Position numbers and translations under genes: made by a program. DNA of 64,000 bases, taken from positions 62,001 through 126,000 of the forward strand of contig DF237057.1 in assembly GCA_000708835.1 (NCBI GenBank). The letters run 5' to 3'. This DNA comes from Klebsormidium nitens. Taxonomy: Eukaryota; Streptophyta; Klebsormidiophyceae; Klebsormidiales; Klebsormidiaceae. This document shows positions 42,301 to 55,600 of this stretch, one piece after another. The notes beneath the pieces were generated by a model. It was not told where the DNA came from. It searched no databases and was given only the letters and a program-made list of their open reading frames with translations. Numbering within the stretch: the stretch's first letter is position 1; the number at the start of each line of letters is the position of its first letter.

Positions 42301-45300
42301 TGCGCAGCGGGCGCTCCTTCGCTCCCTCCACCTTGGCGTCAGACTTGCTCGGGGTGCTCCCTCCGGAGAGCTCTGTGAGCGACACAACCTTCTTTGAGGG
42401 CGTCGGTTCCGAAAGGCGCTTCTCCAGGCCCACAACGTTGACCTTGCTCGGGGTGTCTGGGTCGTCGTCTTCAGAGGGAGTCGCCTGAACCGAAGGGCCT
42501 GGGTCGGAGGAGGGGCCTGCCCTGCTCGAGGGCCCGGGATCGGAGGAGGGCCCGGCCTCGTTTGGGGCCTCTGCGGGACATCAGGAAAGAGGTTTGAGTC
42601 TCTCAAGGTCCGACGGGGCAGCAGTCGGACAGGGTTGGCCACGAAGAGGAACCAGTCAAGGGCAAGTTTTCCTCAGCAAGTTCTGCCATGTTTCGGATCT
42701 GTGATGCAGTGTGATGCAGTGTGAGAGAGGCCTGTTTCTGCTGATGTGTCGGGTGTTCCCTGTGATCTTTGCAGTGTTATTTTTGGATAGTCGACCTTTC
42801 CTGATCGATCTCAGAGCCCAAATATGACAAAGCTGGAAAAAGCGAGGATAAAGTCCTGATTGATTTCGCTCGGTACTAGATCCATGAGAAGACATCTTGG
42901 AAGAGGTCTTGGATTGAAAGTGGGTTGCCGTTTTGCGTGCACAGGGATCCGTATTTCTCCTCTGATTAAATCTTTCCTTCCAGCTTTTACAATAACTACG
43001 TTGCAAGAAGAGTATGCTCTTCTCGGTCTGTGAAACGGAGTGATTCCTGCACGCTTTGCCCTGGTTGATGGATACTTTGATGCTTTTGATGCTTTCTCGT
43101 CCAGATGATGGATGGCCTCACCCAAGACCCCAAAAGCTTCAGCAAGGTCTGAGGTTTTCATGTGAAGCTTACCAGCCTTTACAGAGGCGACGACAGCCTC
43201 CTTCCCAGCTGCCTTTTTCCCCTTTTCAGCCTTTGTCCGTTTTCCTACAGTCTCAGTCGGTGGGGGTGGGACGAATGTGTCCACCGGTCCCGCAACGCTG
43301 GCGGCAGGGCTGTGGCCCTTGTGTCTCGGCATGTTGTCAGGGTTTGCCTGCTTGTTCGGCCGTAGCGGGTTCACACCAGAGACTGCAAAGTGGACATTGT
43401 AATGAGATATGGGGATCGAAGGAGCAAGGGGAAAAAGCAGGAGATAGAACACAATATAAGGCAGATGCAACCTGAATCCAACTGGGAAGATTAATGACAA
43501 ACTCAGATGCCCCTGAAAAGGGCTCAAGCTACCTTTGGTGCCTTGGAAGATCTTACAAACGGAGTCATTACTTGCAGGCAATGAGGAAGCAACCTAGCGT
43601 GCTCACCTGGGCCAGGCGTGTGCTGGATCGAGTTGTATGACTGGGCCCAGTACGAGTTGTACCAGTAGTCGCACTCCGGAATTGGCACGCCTGCTGCCAC
43701 ATCCTGCAAAAGGTGAAAAAAATGAGCATACTTACAAGATTTGAAAGCTCCATTTCATGAATTCTGCTCAGAAGGATGAAAGCTTCCAAAATCTCCGCGT
43801 TGATAGCTCCTGTTTCTTTTCTGAGGGAAAGACTCCAGTTGGGAGCCGAAACGGCCCCTCGTTTGAATGTTGAGAAATTTGTGATCACTTTGGCATAACG
43901 TGAATCGTTTTGGCATCCAAGCAACCTTATGCTCTGAAGTATGTCCGAGTTTCAAGGACTCTGCGCAACTGTTCACTGCAATGATTCAAACGTTTCAGCC
44001 TCTGCGAATGAATGAAATGGTTTTTTTGCCCAACCTTAGTAAAACGACCTAGCATGAGATGACACGACCTTCCGCTGTCTGCTTGCAGAGCAGGGTAGAC
44101 GGGTAGCTGAGTTGGTACTTACTGTTGGTGGCACATACACCACCGTCAACTTGCTCTTTATGCACCCCAGAGGATTGTCGTTCTCGTCATTGTTGCTCCA
44201 GTCAGAGAGCAACACCATCTTGTCATGGATATGTCCCCCCTTGACAGCGCCAACGCTTCTCAGGACCTGGAGAATGTGCGTAACGAACAATTCGTTCCAG
44301 CTTGCCTTACAAACCTTTTGCAGCTGAGCATGGCAGTTGAGGAGCTTCTGATGCATGAAGATCAGACGGGCAAATGCGCACCAAGCAGCGGAGTGGTTGA
44401 CTTTTCTCCACACGGCTTACAATCGGCGGCAAAAAGTACGGACATCCGGAGACAATGCACAGAACTTAAGCAAATGGACACCCTGCAGTAACTAGGAGTA
44501 AGGGACTTTGTGCGGCGACCAGTGAAGTGTGAGCATCCTGCAGCAGCAAATGATTGGCACGAAAGCAGGAATCTCGGCCTTGCGGACATGGGTAATCCAT
44601 ACGTTGATGAATCCAGACACAAGACGGGGAAGGCATAAAGCATTGAGATGGAAGGCGGGAAGGCCCTGCCAGCAGTTCTGGTGTAGCAGCTGCTTACCGT
44701 GTCTGCAACCCTCCAAAACCATCGTGCATGGAAAATCTTCTCCCGTTTTGGGCTTTCAAACAACTCGTAGATAATCGCAACGTAGTCAACATCGGGACCC
44801 TGCAGCAAATTATGTTGGTTACTGGGGGACAAGGATTATTCTTGGCCGACTGACAGACTAAGTCAAAGAGCCTTATACAACATGTGCGAATCTAAGTTGC
44901 ATCCACATCAAGTAGCCTAAACACACCTGCTCTGGATAATGCTGACTCTCTTGACAGAGAAACCAACAGACTGTGCTGAAGTGTTTGAGACATACCTGTA
45001 CTGCAACAGCGTCCCCAAGCGAGACAACGATGCCGTCTACTGATGCTTGCTCATAGTGCGCGGTGGCTAGATGCTCCCCATTCACCTTAGCAAGGTTCTG
45101 CGCAGCAATAGTAACGATGAGGATTTGTGCTGTGTGCCTTCAGAACTTGAAACTGAATACACGAGAGGAATAAGATGCACATTGCCTCTTGTAGCCACCT
45201 TATCCAACAGCGTGTGCAATGAATGGCTAGACCTGCAAACTCTTACTTCATAAAGCACCGGCACATGACTGCAACTGTTGACAGGCCTCTAACCAAGGGG

Positions 45301-46761
45301 AGCAACAGCCTGACTCCATCCACACCGATTGCTTTCAGGGGATCCGTCAAGTAAGAAGTCGAGTAGGTTCATATATAGGTTCATGTTGACCAGTATGCTT
45401 GACAAGGGATCCCATCTGCTCAAGACTGAAAACTGCATACTCGAGTGTAGTAGCCACCACATAGAGCATGGCAATGATACAGTCTCTGTATCTGGATGAC
45501 TGTCATCACAAGGCACTGGAAGAGCATCATCTAATGTTGTTTGTATGTGAAGCTTGAGACTGGACTCAGTGTGTTTGAGTGACTTGAGTAGGTGACCCTG
45601 CCTGCGAGAACGATGTGAACAAAAGATGCTATGATTCCTTTCTAACACATCAACAGCACAGGCCTTGACTTGCTTCAGCTCTTGCAGCTGTGATTCAAGG
45701 GAACTCCTGCTTACCTCGTTTGATCCATACCGATGAGGCCAAAACTTCTTGGCCTGATCCTTTGGAATTGGTTTTCCAATCCAGAGCCCCTCCTCCTCTG
45801 GGGCCTCAACCTTCTTTTTCGACGCCTTTGAAGGGCCTTCTACAATCTGGGTATCTTCTTCGGTCTCTGTTTCTGCTAGCTCATCGTAAGGAGAGTCTTT
45901 CTCCTCCTCAATCTCACTGACTGGAGAAGCCTTCCGCTTAGCATTGCGAGCCTTTGGCTTGGGTTTCTGCTTCTGCTCCTGCGGCAGGGAGGTGAAAATA
46001 ATCTGAGAATCGTCTCACAGATCTGAGAATCATCTCAACTGCAACTTCAAGTTGCAGTTGACGGTCATTGCTCAGTCTGTGTGCTGTAACCCAGCAAACA
46101 AAGGTTGGACACTTGGATAGAGGCAATCTGCGCGATTGTACTGAAAGTTAATTGCTATTCATCTATCAATGCAACTCACAGTAGGTCCAAAGGAGGCACC
46201 TTTTACCAAGACTTGTCATGTGACTTTTGAAAACGGTAAACAAGTTCTGGAAACGACCATTTTCCCGACCATCTGCTGCATCGAGGCTCCTAACGGAGTG
46301 GTCAGTACTGACCATCTACCGTTGTCAAAGGAGGGATTCCGAAGCGATGCTTTATTTTCTCAAATGCGCCAGCTGACCCAGACTTGAACAATTTTGGACA
46401 AGGCGGCAGCAAGTTCACAAGTTATTCCTGATGAGATAGGGCAACCATTTAGGAAAATTGCATTTTCAACCAGTTAAAGGGTCCAATTTGCTACGAAGTG
46501 ACTAGAATGTTCCGTGGAACAACACAACATACTGATCACCAGGTATCTGCGTCCTACCTTCTGCTTCTGCTTCCGGGCTGGACGAGACGGGCTGACAGCC
46601 TCCACCCCTCCAACATCCTCGCTCACGGAGACGCCACTCACCCCCTCAAAATCGCTGGGTACCTCGTCCCCTGCCTTGCTGCTGTCAATGTCCATTGCTG
46701 AAGGGCGAGCTGAGCTCTTTCCCTGACGCCCCATGCCGATGTTCCAGAGCTGTTTCAACAT
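30372..46761 (-). CDS. CMT: Chromomethylase (BAH + chromodomain + C5 DNA methyltransferase)
   Basis: Plant chromomethylases read H3K9 methylation with BAH and chromo domains and methylate CHG/CHH cytosines. Twenty-six exons, all in phase, give 1393 aa: 46761-46558, 45978-45715, 45097-44996, 44799-44698, 44266-44123, 43703-43607, 43382-43173, 42570-42244, 41835-41680, 41302-41072, 40529-40336, 39816-39751, 39399-39272, 38255-37909, 37473-37314, 36714-36522, 35605-35547, 35129-35063, 34485-34374, 34020-33890, 33489-33403, 32905-32653, 32210-32110, 31710-31571, 31220-31044, 30501-30372. BAH spans about 157-305; motif [16 protein letters not shown] near 650; chromodomain about 950-1000, inserted between motifs I and IV as in CMTs; catalytic PPCQ with Cys 1029; ENV 1071-1073; motif VIII QFRMR; RLQGFPD; motif [15 protein letters not shown]. 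All catalytic motifs are intact. It is about 500 residues longer than Arabidopsis CMT3 owing to disordered linkers. The exact start is uncertain. Confidence 0.94.
36780..36865 (-). repeat. Copy of CMT chromodomain exon start in the upstream intron
   Basis: About 75 bases match the start of exon 16 (36714). The real exon reads [19 protein letters not shown] and the copy [20 protein letters not shown], 148 bases upstream and still in an open frame. The acceptor position of the copy has drifted to 'ttcaaag'. Confidence 0.82.
38325..38810 (-). repeat. Three tandem copies of CMT exon 14 start
   Basis: The real exon 14 starts at 38255 ([11 protein letters not shown], then [11 protein letters not shown]). 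Copies start at 38438, 38627 and about 38808, spaced 183, 189 and 181 bases, each about 110 bases long. The first two keep the 'cacag' or 'ctacagct'-type acceptor and the acidic [19 protein letters not shown] frame; the last is decayed and has lost its AG. Confidence 0.88.
40698..40783. repeat. Direct tandem duplication of 43 bases
   Basis: Two adjacent units (40698-40740 and 40741-40783) differ at only a few positions. They begin GCACGTTGTGGATC and end CCCGCTCTGAG. They lie in the CMT intron just upstream of the motif I exon and do not resemble any exon. Confidence 0.88.
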
Positions 46762-49629
46762 GCCATCAGCTCTGAGAAAGGAATTGGGTGATACCGGTAC
46801 CGTCAAGCGTCACTTCGAGGGGTGTTACTCAGTGTTACTACTTAGATCTTATCCACACGCGGCCCTCCTTTCAAATTTTGTTCAAAGTGGAAGAAACATT
46901 GTAACGATTTGAATGTAGTCAGCCTTTCTGTGATTTTGAATTTCAGTGTTCAATGCCAGAGCTGGAGCAATTGCCAATTTCTATCCATCTTCGCGTGTTT
47001 TGGCGGGAGATTCTTTGACCGTCGATAGAGCGGGATTCAATATCGTACGGACGAGTTCGAATACTTTGGATTTCAAATTTTCATCCTACCCAGGTGGGTC
47101 GCCGAATCTTGCAATGGGGCTTTCTGATACCGCATTGGCTCCGCAGTTTGGGGTACCGAAAACGCGGAAAGTCAAGCATCGACGGTCGTCGACAGTTGTT
47201 GGAAAAAATGATGACGTCAAGATGACGGCAGAAAAAATGGCTGCCAACCTCAAAGAGCTTCCTCGTCGGACCTAGCTTGCTGTGAGCAGCCGCACTGCTC
47301 ATGGTGTCCAAGATACATGCATTTTCAACTTTGCATATTGTAATGCATTCCAAAGCTGAACTGTAGGGACCTTTTTGAGCTTCAGGGATGCACATTTACC
47401 CCTTGTACCAAGTCCGCATAGCGTATCGTTTGTATTTGGACGCCGTAAGAGCTTAGTTTTGCACCTTGCAGCAAGCTTCAAGCAAGGCTGCAATTGCTCA
47501 AATGAGCATGCTGCTTACCGTANNNNNNNNNNNNNNNNNNNNNNNNNNNNNNNNNNNNNNNNNNNNNNNNNNNNNNNNNNNNNNNNNNNNNNNNNNNNNN
47601 NNNNNNNNNNNNNNNNNNNNNNNNNNNNNNNNNNNNNNNNNNNNNNNNNNNNNNNNNNNNNNNNNNNNNNNNNNNNNNNNNNNNNNNNNNNNNNNNNNNN
47701 NNNNNNNNNNNNNNNNNNNNNNNNNNNNNNNNNNNNNNNNNNNNNNNNNNNNNNNNNNNNNNNNNNNNNNNNNNNNNNNNNNNNNNNNNNNNNNNNNNNN
47801 NNNNNNNNNNNNNNNNNNNNNNNNNNNNNNNNNNNNNNNNNNNNNNNNNNNNNNNNNNNNNNNNNNNNNNNNNNNNNNNNNNNNNNNNNNNNNNNNNNNN
47901 NNNNNNNNNNNNNNNNNNNNNNNNNNNNNNNNNNNNNNNNNNNNNNNNNNNNNNNNNNNNNNNNNNNNNNNNNNNNNNNNNNNNNNNNNNNNNNNNNNNN
48001 NNNNNNNNNNNNNNNNNNNNNNNNNNNNNNNNNNNNNNNNNNNNNNNNNNNNNNNNNNNNNNNNNNNNNNNNNNNNNNNNNNNNNNNNNNNNNNNNNNNN
48101 NNNNNNNNNNNNNNNNNNNNNNNNNNNNNNNNNNNNNNNNNNNNNNNNNNNNNNNNNNNNNNNNNNNNNNNNNNNNNNNNNNNNNNNNNNNNNNNNNNNN
48201 NNNNNNNNNNNNNNNNNNNNNNNNNNNNNNNNNNNNNNNNNNNNNNNNNNNTGTTCCATGAGCTCAAAGATGAACATGGAATGTTTCATATGCATACATT
48301 GTGAGTTTTGAGCTGCGGCATGCTGCTCCACCTAGATGAGGTGCCATGGCTTACCGCCAGTGCCAAGGCAGACCTTGCTCAAAGCAGCTTCAATTGTCCC
48401 TCCTTTGTCCCAACCAATTTCTGTTGCTCAGTCGATGTCTGGTGTGCCAAGCCTGATTAGGCCCCTTCTTCATCGAATCGACAATTCCGATCGGGCGGTT
48501 TGTGGCCCAGCTTTTTCATCGGACGGTTGCGGTATCATTTTGGTCAATCCCTCAGGCAAATTCAGATTCGGCGCTCCACCTGACCTAGCACCGATTCCGG
48601 AAGTGCGGTATTTACAGAATACGGTATTGGCGATTCTGGCCCGTCTTGTCTTGAATCACGGACCATGAGGAGTCCAACGTCGGTGGGCGGCCCACGTCCA
48701 TTTAAGCCTAGTACGGTAGATACCTTTACCTTAGAATATCATGGCTTGCAGGTGGAATTGCAGGCGCAAAGGGATCGCTGTTGAGACCTGCATTGCATAT
48801 ATCAATTAATCATGATACTTGTATTACGGTACTCCTATACCTATACCGTATACCGTATATACCACATTATTGACCACAATGCAATCAAGTCATACGCATC
48901 CCGCCATGTTGATTGAAGAAACAGTGACAAACTACGATCGTCCCTGTACGTAGTATTTGTGTTTATGAAAACCATGTGCATGCATGACATATGTCGCTGA
49001 TCATTATATGGATATTCGACTTGCAACATTGCGGGATGTGAAAACTAATTACAGGACCTTAGGAAGCCATATGTTCATTCGCAATTGTGCACCTTTTTAA
49101 TGATGCAAAAGAACGTTGAAGCACATTGGATGATAGAAATATAGAGCAGGCGTTCTCAGGGCATTCGAGGTTCTTGCAAGGATCGAACATATTCGATACA
49201 TTCAACATTTGACCTAGGTAAGCTTGAGACTAAGATGGAGCCTAGTAAGATATGAACGAGGTGGTCTTAAGGAAAAGGAGGCTGCATCTTCAAGCGACTT
49301 CTGCTGCCTCGTTTGATCATCCTTACAACAAACCGACCACATGACAAGAGAACTCCGCCATGTCATGCTAGCCTAACCTTCCTCCAAAAAAAGATAGTCG
49401 TTCGTTTTTGCAGGAAGGCTAAGGTGTTGCAGCAACAGAGATGACCCCTTTGACCGAGCTTTTGCAACTCACGGACTGCTTACCTATTTGATCGACCAAC
49501 TTGTGCCAATGTTTATACAAACCCACGGCGCACCTAAAGCACTGTCCTATAAGCCTAAGCAGACGTATTGCGCTGTTAAGATTCCTGAACAAAGCACATT
49601 TGTATAAGCTGGCGCCTAGCTAAAAAGAC
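46762..49629. other. Upstream region of CMT and downstream region of BSL, with gap
   Basis: About 2.9 kb, including 729 N. The CMT promoter and possibly a 5' UTR exon lie near 46762-47500: the CMT exon 1 is preceded by 'ctttctcag', which could be an acceptor. Around 48825-48870 is a short TATACCGTA-type low-complexity run. No supported gene. Confidence 0.45.
47523..48251. other. Assembly gap (729 N)
   Basis: Unknown bases between the chromomethylase 5' side and the phosphatase 3' side. Any open frame spanning it is an artefact of the N run. Confidence 0.95.
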
Positions 49630-52600
49630 CTAAATCCAAGCTAGCGAACTCCGTTGCTGCGCCTCATTTTGTGGCCGCCCTCGAGTAGGGGTTGGGGGTC
49701 GTTGTACGTTGAGCTCTTGCATCCACGTGTCCTCCGAATCGGAGTCGTTGTTTGCTGGGCCCGGAGGGGGAAGCGGATGAATAAGCTTAGGGACCACCAC
49801 AAGATCTCGGCCCAGAACTAAGATGGCCCCTGCATTGTTCGCCGTTCCTGCATAGAGGGGCCAAAATGAGACTCAAATCTTGAAGGCTTCGACTGCAAGA
49901 TTCTCGGACAAAATTCTTCTGTCCTGCCCAAAACAACCCCAACTGAGCTGAACCACTTACAGCTCCTCTAGAAAACTGGTGCGACAAGCAATCCCACGCA
50001 TGCAACACTTCAACGATGCTTCAGAAGTGGAAGAAGCTCCTAGATGGGCCACGCTCCGCCCCAAAACTTCTAACCAGACATGAAGTGGGGGTGAAAGTGA
50101 TCGCAGAAGTTACGGTCTGATTGACGAGTCAAGCCGACCGAGAGGCGTCGTGGAACAAACATTCGTACATATAGTAACGGAATGGGTATGCTGAACAATC
50201 TGACGGGGTGTAGTACGCAACCAACGGGTTTGACCAAACACCCTTTGAGCCAGAAGTGAGAGCTGGAGAAAGTGCTCACCGCAATAATTGGTGGCTGAGA
50301 ACAGGGTGATGAGGTGGCCCATTGCGAAGCGCTCGAAGCCGTCCATGACGCACTCGTGGGCCCTGACAATGAGCTGCAGGTCGTTCTCCTTGCAGAAGTC
50401 GCGGACACGGTCCGGCTGCAGTGGGGCAGAAACACAGCTCGTTAAGTCCGGCGGTATCAGAGTTACGATTCCCTTTTGACAGGACCAAAATCCCAATGTA
50501 AATGGCATGCTTCCGACTCACGACCTGAGACTCAAACTGATAGACGGAAGTCAGATTCTACCGACGCCTTCGCTTTTTAACAGAAAAGCAGATTTCCTGA
50601 TGTACATAGTATGCTTCCGAGTCAAGACTTGAACTCACATTGACGAACGAACGACTGCGGAGCACTCTTCACAACAGCGTTGACATTACAGCTCTCTGAT
50701 TCCGACACTTTCATCTTATGAAACTTGATGTCCGCGCACACGGGAACACCATCCAATTGAGCAGGCCAATGGCTTCCTCCATTTACTCATGTCACTATTT
50801 ACACCGTTTGATGGGGGAGACAAACGCGGAGCAAATGACGAGAAGGACAACGAAAGGTAACGAGCAGAGAGTCAAGAGGGCAATTGTCCAAGAAAAAGGC
50901 AGACTCGACCAAGCTGCACGGACAAAAGATGCCAAGTCTTTTTACAGGACCGGTCACTCTTGCCAAAGTACATGCAAAGCAGTGCCTTGCGCAACTCACC
51001 CCGAACGTGACGAGGCCCGGCCCCCGCGCGTTCGGCCGCAGCCCCTCGACGCTGTCGTTCTCGGTGGGGTCCGACCAGAGCAGGTCCATTAGGACCACCC
51101 GCTCACGGTCCGTCCCCGCGTCCATTGTGAGCGGTCGCTGCAGCGCCTCGATCTGCTCCACCTTCTCGATGCTCCGCCCGATGCCGCCGTGCATGCAGAT
51201 GATCTTGTTCTCGATCATGGCGGCGAGGGGCAGCCAGTTGAACAGCTGGTTGATGCGCTGCCAGGCGTAGATGCCCGGACCGTCCCCCTGGAAAAATATA
51301 ATAATAATCCCATGAGGTTCCGATTGACGAAGTAGGAAAAAGGTGAGTTAGATATTATCTCTGAAATATTACGGCGGGGGTCAGCCGTCTTCAGGCCTAT
51401 TTAATGAGCTGCAGGCATAGACTCCTTCGGTCCACCCTTTGTATCAGAGAGGGTAGTGAGTAAGTGCTTGATTGAGCAGAGACTGCGCATCTGGTGTTGC
51501 TCTCGTGCTTGACAAGAGGCTTGAGCGATAACAGTAACTGAGGCTTGCCTGCCAGGCAGAGACCGCCTCCGTCAATCCTTACAAGAACTAAGACAGAAAT
51601 AATACCTATCACTAAAGAACGCTCAAGAGTATTCGCGAGCCTTTCGAACACATGCAGTGTACTTTTGTCCGTGGAAAAGACTCACGACGATCCTAACGCG
51701 TGCAACAACAAGCATCAAGCAAAGATGCGGCACCTCTCTTATGCGGCGCCTCTCGTATCAGTCAAGCAACTTAGAAACAAGAACAAGCGTCAAGTGAGAG
51801 GGCCTTGGCTCACCATCCGCTCTATGCACTCAATCCGGAAGCCAAAAAGCGCATTGATGTCGGCAGCTTCGTGGTTCCCTCTTATCAAGTGGACACTCCG
51901 GGGGTACTCGATCTGCAGAAGAGAACCAGATCCGGTGGGTCAGTGAAAGCCGAAGAGATGAGATTCAAGAAAGAGTGACAGGGCGTCGACAAATGGTCAA
52001 TTAACCAGACTGCCTCAAAAAATGCAAATTGTTCAGCTTCGTAATAAGTTGAACCAAAGCATGCGGCACCTTCAGGAGGCACAAGCAGGACGAAAGAGTA
52101 AGGGCAACGAGAGGAGTGACAACAGCGCCAGTAACGGACTGTTGCGCATCTCGTATCACCCTCAAGATTCTTAATTTGACACGACAACTACCCCTGTAGC
52201 CCCATGGTACGCCGGAAGGTCGTGCAAGAGCACCTTCAAAGAACAACGAACCCTCTCAGAAACCGGATAAGGAAGTCCAGATTGGCTGAGACACAAGTGC
52301 CTCACCTTCAACGCTAGCAGGAGGCAGATGGTTTCGAGCGAGTGCTGGCCCCGATCCACGTAGTCGCCCAGAAAGAGGTAGTCTATGTACGTGATGTCGC
52401 CCGCCGTCGAGGGCGCCCCGTACTCGTCGAAGAGGCGCATCAAGTCGCCGAACTGACCGTGCAGGTCGCCGAAGAGCTTGATGGGCGCGTGGAGCTTCAG
52501 GACGCTGGGCTCCTGCTGGAAGTGCTGCTCCGCCTTTTCACACAGCTCGGCTGCAGGGGGTAAGAGTGAGTGTGAATGAGAATCAGAAGGTCTTTCTGGA

Positions 52601-55600
52601 CAGCTTAAGCATGCATCAGAGTAGCTAGGCTGCAGGGTAAACCGCTGTATTTACTAGAGCAAACTCTCGACAGCCTTGCCTGGTAAGCTGAAAATGCTGG
52701 GGGAAAGAGGTTGAGGCAAGGAGACAATCTTGCAAGCGCTAAAGCTGTAGAGGACGAGACAGCACGAAAACGCCATCTTTAAAGGGGATTTTTGCGGACA
52801 AATTTACACAAGCATCTTAGCGGGATATTTAACACCGAAGCTGTAAGGACGGTTGTGGAGTGAATCATAGATTGTAAACCAAGCTCACCTATCTCGGGCG
52901 CTTCGAGGAAGAACTTGCGGTTCGTCGGCGGCTTCCACCCGCGCGGCTTGAGCAGCGCGCTCAGCACCTTCTTGTGCACCCCTTGCAAGCTCATGCTGCG
53001 GTCCAACATCTTGTTCACTTCCTTCCCATGCGAACTGTCTGGCGTCCCGAAAGAAACCCGCCGCCCCTCGTTCTCGAACTGGTCAATCGAGAGCTGCCGG
53101 ACAAGGCCCCCGAGCGTTCCCCCCGCGACTACGACTGCCCGGTGGAAGAGCCTGACGTCAGGCGTGACGTCCCTGTCAGGGTTCCGTTGCGTTGTAGTGG
53201 CGACAGCGCGGGCTGCCGCCTCGGCTGCGCGGCCGGTTGCCGTCTGCTTAACCTCGGGAGACGTTTCTCGGTTGGGCTCCTCCGCAGCCATCTCCATCTC
53301 CTCTTCGGGTTTCGTCTTTGCCTGCACGATTAACGGGAATGTTCAGCAACGGACCCAGGTTCATACCAATTCGTAAGATGTTTTGGACTGCAGAGTAATC
53401 GAATCACCTGCAAATTTCGCTACAGCCTTTCTAATTGCAAGTGAGATAACGTTGATAGAAAAGCCTCACAAGAGACGCCAATCTGGGATCGCGTGGTCTA
53501 CCACCAGCGGCTTGCATACTTTCAAAGAATTTGCGTAACTACGTTGAGCATGATTTACAGCAACTCCCGCACAATCTATAAACAAGAAAGCACAAAACAA
53601 TTGTCTCCTATTTCGCCAATACCTTTCATAGAGGCCACACTGTGTCTGAAGTCCTCTTTTCTTAGGATCGTGATGGGCAGTCGATACAATGCGTCTTTCC
53701 GAGATGCCTCGAATCCATGCCTTCCTCACCTGCAAGATCGCGCTCGCCGCCGCAGCCTCCTCTGCGGCATTCTGTACCAGCGGGCTGACGTCACCCTGTT
53801 CCAAGTGGTGCGTCACTGCATTCTCCGTGCTGATGTCCATGTTGGCATCCCCCTGAACTGCCGCAGCCACAGGCTCCTCCATCAGCACCGTCTCAGGATC
53901 GTCGCCGGACGGCTTCGACTGCAAAACGAAGGAGGAGAAATTCGGTTCTGGTAGCACTCTAAGCAGAAACGTAGCTTGATCAGAACGGATCCGGCTTGTC
54001 TTATTGGCTGACGACTTTTGGCTGCAAATCAAGTTCAGCAAAAAACGAACAAGCCTGCAAAGGTTGGGAAAACACTGCGGCTTTTTTGAGAACCCGCAAG
54101 TGGGTTCTGGGTAGTCGTGAAGCCAACACCACATCCGCAACAAGAAACTCAATTGAGGCCGCACAACGCTTTTCAGTGTGTCAGTACACCACAACCGCAA
54201 CCATTCCAAAAAGAAGCAACACGTGGAGCTGAGAGGTACAGAGAGGTACAGAATGGACGAACCTCCGTATTGAAGACGTAAAAGAAACCAGGCAAGACAA
54301 GGAATTACATTGCATAACTTACTTTGGGTGCGGCATTTGCCGGTGGTCCCTGGACCGTCGGAGTTGACGGCGAGTCTGGCGGCGACATAGTCTGATTGGC
54401 CGCCTGAGCTCCGATTGCGGCCGCACTGGCTGCCAACTCAGACGGAGTTGACGTGTCCTCCTGGACCAGCATGTCGTCCAACAGGACGCCCCCCCTTAAG
54501 CCACCATAGATGAATACCTGCTCACGTAAAACGAACTTAAGATGTTAGCATCAAAAAACAATCGGATCGATTCAACTCGCAAGCTCATCGCCTTCTTCAG
54601 TCAACTTGGTTTCTATAACCGTGAAGGAGATGTAAAGACGAGCCGTTTACACACTTGCTATGGTAGATCTTTAATGAAACCGAACTCGTCCATGAGCAAT
54701 CCCCACTACGACTTGCCACTTGTTCCTGCTATGTAAGTCAATCGTACCGTACGCACCTTGCTTTGCCTCTCACACATACAGAACCGCGGATGCCTTCCCA
54801 CAAGAGTACACATCACCCCCGCACACTGTAGTGCCCTCTTCAGAAACCTACGTCTCAATCCGCGAAAGAAGATTCCGAAGAACAGCATGCAAGTCTCTAC
54901 CTGTGCAGAACCCGAGTAAGTGGAAATTTGCAAAACCGAAGACAACAAGGAGGATATCGAAGGACATAGCAATCTTCCACAACCCCAGGACCAGGAATCG
55001 TCAACTAACCTGCTCTCCAACGGCAGCCGCCGCATGCCGACACCTCCGGAGCAGCTCCGCCATGCTCCCTGACTCGGCGCTGCTATCTGCGCTGTACCGC
55101 CCCGGACGGGGGCTGGTGACGACCGAACGGCGGTCACACCAAACGCCGGCGGCCGTGTCCAACACTGTAGCCAATGGTGGGGCACTCAGAAGAGGACGGC
55201 AGCGTCAAGAACGAAACAGTGCGAAATGGCGGGCTCCAAACGAGGCGAAAGCAAAAAGCGAGGAGGGTGAGTCACGGAACGTCTCCTCATCCGTTACTCC
55301 TTCCAAAGGTTCCAACGGCTTTACAGCAAGGAGTTAGAGCAGACGAACCGCAAAAAATGGCAAGCCAAAAAGGAACCGGGCAGCCTTGGAGAAGCTTGCT
55401 GTTCACGCACTCGGTCCTCCACAGGAGCCGACCGACCTGGAGTTCCGCACAAGTACTCCACAGTCATACTTACCAGCTATGCTAGACGCATCGTCCACCA
55501 TCCTGCCCCCCCCAAGCGCGCCACCCGACACATGCAATCTGGCATTGACAAATACAGCGGCGTGCTGGTACCGAGGGGACGGAGACACCCCAGGCGCGCT

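Noticed and set aside
46946-47275. 109-codon + strand frame upstream of CMT
   Set aside because: Composition is plausible but there is no family match or supporting site; probably CMT promoter or 5' UTR region.
47375-48331. Long frames across the second N gap
   Set aside because: Open only because of the N run.
53466-54209. 247-codon minus-strand frame around BSL exon 9
   Set aside because: It only extends the real exon (53918-53730) into flanking introns.
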